In this document: piece by piece, positions 61,101 to 64,000 of the stretch
Layout of the letters: each line of letters begins with the position of its first letter
Position numbering within the stretch: the stretch's first letter is position 1
Source of the DNA: Candidatus Izimoplasma sp. HR2
Lineage (GTDB): Bacteria; Bacillota_I; Bacilli_A; Izemoplasmatales; Izemoplasmataceae
Direction of reading: 5' to 3'
Assembly: GCA_000753575.1 (NCBI GenBank)
Contig: JRFF01000022.1
Span: forward strand, 1-64,000
DNA length: 64,000 nt
The notes under the pieces: generated by a model
The model's database searches: none
What the model was told of the DNA's origin: nothing
Seen by the model: only the letters and a program-made list of their open reading frames with translations
Made by a program: the position numbers and the translations under genes

Positions 61101-62273
61101 ATGAAAAAATATGCTGAGTTTAAAAGAGATATAAGAAATAAGTTACCAACATGGAAAAAACATATGATAGGTAACGGTAATGGAAACGGATTGTTATTCA
61201 AAATAGCTATTTACTTCTTATCTATTACATTTGCATTTGTATTTGTTTATCCATTATTCTACATGTTTATGATCAGTTTAATGTCAAATACTGATTTAGT
61301 AGATAGTACTATTTTATGGATACCTTCAAGTATTTATTATCGAAACTATGTTTTCGCAATTAATGGACTTGCTTTAAATGAATCTTATTATAAAACAGTT
61401 ATTAATGTTTTATTACATAAAGAATTAATTGATGCAACAGCAACTCCATATCTTGTAGAATTAAGAAAATTATTAGTTATTATAGGTATTATTCCTTTAG
61501 TTGTCTTATTTGGAGGATTATACACTGAGAATAAGAAAAGATTATTTTATGTTAGTACATTTATCGTTATTATATTTATGATCTTACCAAAAAGTTATGT
61601 AGATAGTGTTTATGTAGCTGGTACTACAACAATAGTTACAGTATTTAGTAGCGCAATTATTGGTTACGGTCTTGCTAGATTTAAGTTTAAAGGTAAGGGT
61701 GTAATTATGATGCTTATGTTACTTGTATATGTATTACCTAAAACATTATTATTCATGCCTAGAAGTATGTTATATAATACAATTGGAATAAAGGGAACAA
61801 TGTTTGCTTTATGGGTACCTTCGTTCTTCGGACAAGGATTACAAGCTACATTCTTTATCCTTATATTCTATCAGTTCTTTAAAATGATGCCTCAACAAAT
61901 AGAAGAATCGGCATACATTGATGGAGCTAATACAATAAGTATATTCTTTAGAATAGCGTTACCAATGGCAGTACCTGCATTTGTTATTTCATTAACGTAC
62001 GGGTTTGCTGTTAACTGGAATGAAATGTTCTTAACTAATATTTATTTAGGTGGTAACATTAAAACAATTCCTATGTTACTCCAAGGGCTTCAGGCCGCCT
62101 GGGGTAGTGCCGCCGATTACTCTGTAAATAGTGACTTTGTTAATGTCGACTTTACAGAAGCAAAAGCGTTCGCAGGAACGATGTTATCTATTATGCCACT
62201 TGTAATTATGTACGGAATTATTCAAAGATTCTTTATTGAAAGTATTGATAAATCTGGTATTACAGGAGAATAA
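61101..62273 (+). CDS. Carbohydrate ABC transporter permease (MalG-like) with insertion
   Basis: EAA loop EESAYIDGANTISIFFRIALPMAVPA. Confidence 0.9.
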   Translation: MKKYAEFKRDIRNKLPTWKKHMIGNGNGNGLLFKIAIYFLSITFAFVFVYPLFYMFMISLMSNTDLVDSTILWIPSSIYYRNYVFAINGLALNESYYKTVINVLLHKELIDATATPYLVELRKLLVIIGIIPLVVLFGGLYTENKKRLFYVSTFIVIIFMILPKSYVDSVYVAGTTTIVTVFSSAIIGYGLARFKFKGKGVIMMLMLLVYVLPKTLLFMPRSMLYNTIGIKGTMFALWVPSFFGQGLQATFFILIFYQFFKMMPQQIEESAYIDGANTISIFFRIALPMAVPAFVISLTYGFAVNWNEMFLTNIYLGGNIKTIPMLLQGLQAAWGSAADYSVNSDFVNVDFTEAKAFAGTMLSIMPLVIMYGIIQRFFIESIDKSGITGE

Positions 62274-62307
62274 AAAAAGAGTGTAGTCAAATTGACTACA
62301 CTTTTTA
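62274..62307. terminator. Bidirectional terminator between convergent genes
   Basis: aaaaaagagtgtagtcaaattgactacacttttt. Confidence 0.85.
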
Positions 62308-64000
62308 ATTTGTTAAATCATCTAATAAATCAAATGGCAATTTAAGAACAATTGTTCCTTTAGGAGAAATTCCTCCGTAGTTATTTTCATATGAACTATA
62401 GAGTATCTCGTAACTAGTAAATTCACTTGGTATTTCTCTATAAGTTACTGAACTAAAATTATGAATAACAACAACCAATTCTTTATCAACACCATTTTCA
62501 AATACACGATAATACCCATCAAGTCCTGTGCTTGTATAAGGAATAAAATCACCATACATTAAAGCAAGACTATTCGTTCTAGCATCTCCTATATCTATAT
62601 AAGAATTTAGTAAAGAATTAGGATCTGCAAGCTGTTCACTAACAGTATCAACACCGTAATCCTCAACGTTAGTAGTAATGATATCATAATAGTCTCCCCA
62701 AATCATATACGTTCTAGTTCCCAGCATTCCGACTTCATCCCCATAATAAATGTATGGATTACCTGGTAAAAATAGAACTGCTTCAGCTGCCATTCTGAGC
62801 TCTCTAGCGTCATCACTAAAAACGGTAGAGATTCTATCTTGATCATGATTTCTCAAGAATGGTGCGTCTATATAGTCTGTAGTATATTTTTCTATTTCAG
62901 TATAAATCTCTTGTAATGAAGCCGAATAACTCCATCCAAGTGTTCCATTTATTGCATCAACTATTCTATAACTAGCATCAAAGTTAAAAGCTGTAATACC
63001 AGATTCATAGTATTTTGCATATTCTCCATACCATGACCAAGCTTCCCCGACAATATAAACATCTGGATCACTAATTTCACAATTAGTATTAAATCCGGTT
63101 AGGAAATCAATATTTGCTTGTGTATTATTTGTAACACCTAAATATTCATTTTCTCCAAAAATATGCATGATTGCATCCATTCTAAATCCAGCTACTCCAG
63201 TTTCTTCAATCCACCATGTTCCAACATCGTAAATATAATCAATAACTGCTTGATTTTGGAAGTTTAAATCAGGCATATAGTCAGAAAAATATGCGGCGTA
63301 ATACATTCCATCTAGTGATGAATGAACTGTTAAAGATGTTTTTTGCAACCAGTTTCTTCCTGAAGGTGTATACCAAATTGTTTGTCCCCAAGAACCTTTA
63401 GTTCCATATCTGGAATCACTACTATCTATCCATGTAAACCAATCATAATAATCACTATTTACTCCATTTCTTAGAACATCTTGAAATATATCATTATGAG
63501 CTCCCATGTGATTGACCACTAAGTCTATTATTATATCTATCCCAATTAATTCAGCAGCAATTACCAGATCTTTAAAATCTTGCATAGTTCCATATTGGCT
63601 ATCTATTTCATAGTAATCGTCAATCTCATATCCGTGATTTGATCTTGATTCCATTATTGGCATTAACCATATTCCACCAACACCTAAACTTTTAATATAA
63701 TCTAAGTTATCAATGATTCCTTGAATATCTCCTACATTATTTTCATCACTATCAGCATATGTTCTAACATAAATTTGATAGTATATTTTATTGTTCATAT
63801 ATACTTCTGTATAATCAGTTCCACTTACATTTTCATCAGATAATGTGACTATCCTTGATTGGTCTGATAAATATGCAGCAACACATTTTTCTTGAAGTGG
63901 ATCTTGTTCACAAGTTTTTTCTGTAACAGTTATAGTTTTTACTATTTCAAAATCTCCATCTATAGTTGTAATTGTGATTATAGCAGTACCTTCACTAATC
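62305..64000 (-). CDS. GH13 alpha-amylase family enzyme with N-terminal accessory region; truncated by window edge
   Basis: YYQIYVRTYADS, DLVVNHMG, AGFRMDAIMHI, FLRNHDQDR; frame stays open from 63798 to 63999, giving SEGTAIITITTIDGDFEIVKTITVTEKTCEQDPLQEKCVAAYLSDQ upstream. Confidence 0.85.
   Translation of the reverse strand, partial: ISEGTAIITITTIDGDFEIVKTITVTEKTCEQDPLQEKCVAAYLSDQSRIVTLSDENVSGTDYTEVYMNNKIYYQIYVRTYADSDENNVGDIQGIIDNLDYIKSLGVGGIWLMPIMESRSNHGYEIDDYYEIDSQYGTMQDFKDLVIAAELIGIDIIIDLVVNHMGAHNDIFQDVLRNGVNSDYYDWFTWIDSSDSRYGTKGSWGQTIWYTPSGRNWLQKTSLTVHSSLDGMYYAAYFSDYMPDLNFQNQAVIDYIYDVGTWWIEETGVAGFRMDAIMHIFGENEYLGVTNNTQANIDFLTGFNTNCEISDPDVYIVGEAWSWYGEYAKYYESGITAFNFDASYRIVDAINGTLGWSYSASLQEIYTEIEKYTTDYIDAPFLRNHDQDRISTVFSDDARELRMAAEAVLFLPGNPYIYYGDEVGMLGTRTYMIWGDYYDIITTNVEDYGVDTVSEQLADPNSLLNSYIDIGDARTNSLALMYGDFIPYTSTGLDGYYRVFENGVDKELVVVIHNFSSVTYREIPSEFTSYEILYSSYENNYGGISPKGTIVLKLPFDLLDDLTN

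Noticed and set aside
1-64000. tRNA or rRNA genes, complete IS elements, prophage, classical defence systems
   Set aside because: No convincing TPsiC/acceptor signatures, rRNA segments, intact transposase with terminal repeats, phage structural genes, or known defence gene sets were recognised.

Overview
AT-rich, low-GC Firmicutes/Mollicutes-like chromosome segment. TGA is used as a normal stop. Two large secreted proteins end in C-terminal TM anchors rather than LPXTG, so an Izemoplasma/Acholeplasma/Haloplasma-like host is plausible but not proven. From left to right the window holds: (i) a degenerate-transposase-like zinc-ribbon/HTH protein divergent from an agmatine deiminase operon (arcC-ptcA-aguA-aguD); (ii) a packed 6.1-13.8 kb run of GNAT, kinase, nucleotidyltransferase, HD and phosphoesterase enzymes, including unusual multi-domain fusions; (iii) a slipin, a CoA-disulfide-reductase-like flavoprotein, an unexplained structured intergenic region, an S1C protease lipoprotein and a 1224-aa Cys-module repeat lipoprotein; (iv) a Zn/Mn-type ABC transporter on the minus strand; (v) a conserved housekeeping block (tmk-holB-ricT-trmN6-rsmI-metG, rplM-rpsI, gltX, rluF-like, csp, cysS, mrnC); (vi) a ~23 kb alpha-glucan locus: membrane-anchored pullulanase, a 1556-aa protein with seven repeated putative glycan-binding modules and no recognised catalytic domain, two solute-binding proteins, two permease pairs, an NHL/TPR/Yip1-like protein, a DUF5696-like protein and a convergent GH13 amylase running off the window. 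The best candidates for undescribed biology are the alpha-glucan locus (with a shared promoter element) and the GNAT/transferase cluster. All product calls come from reading motifs by eye; no database search was run. No tRNA, rRNA or CRISPR was recognised.
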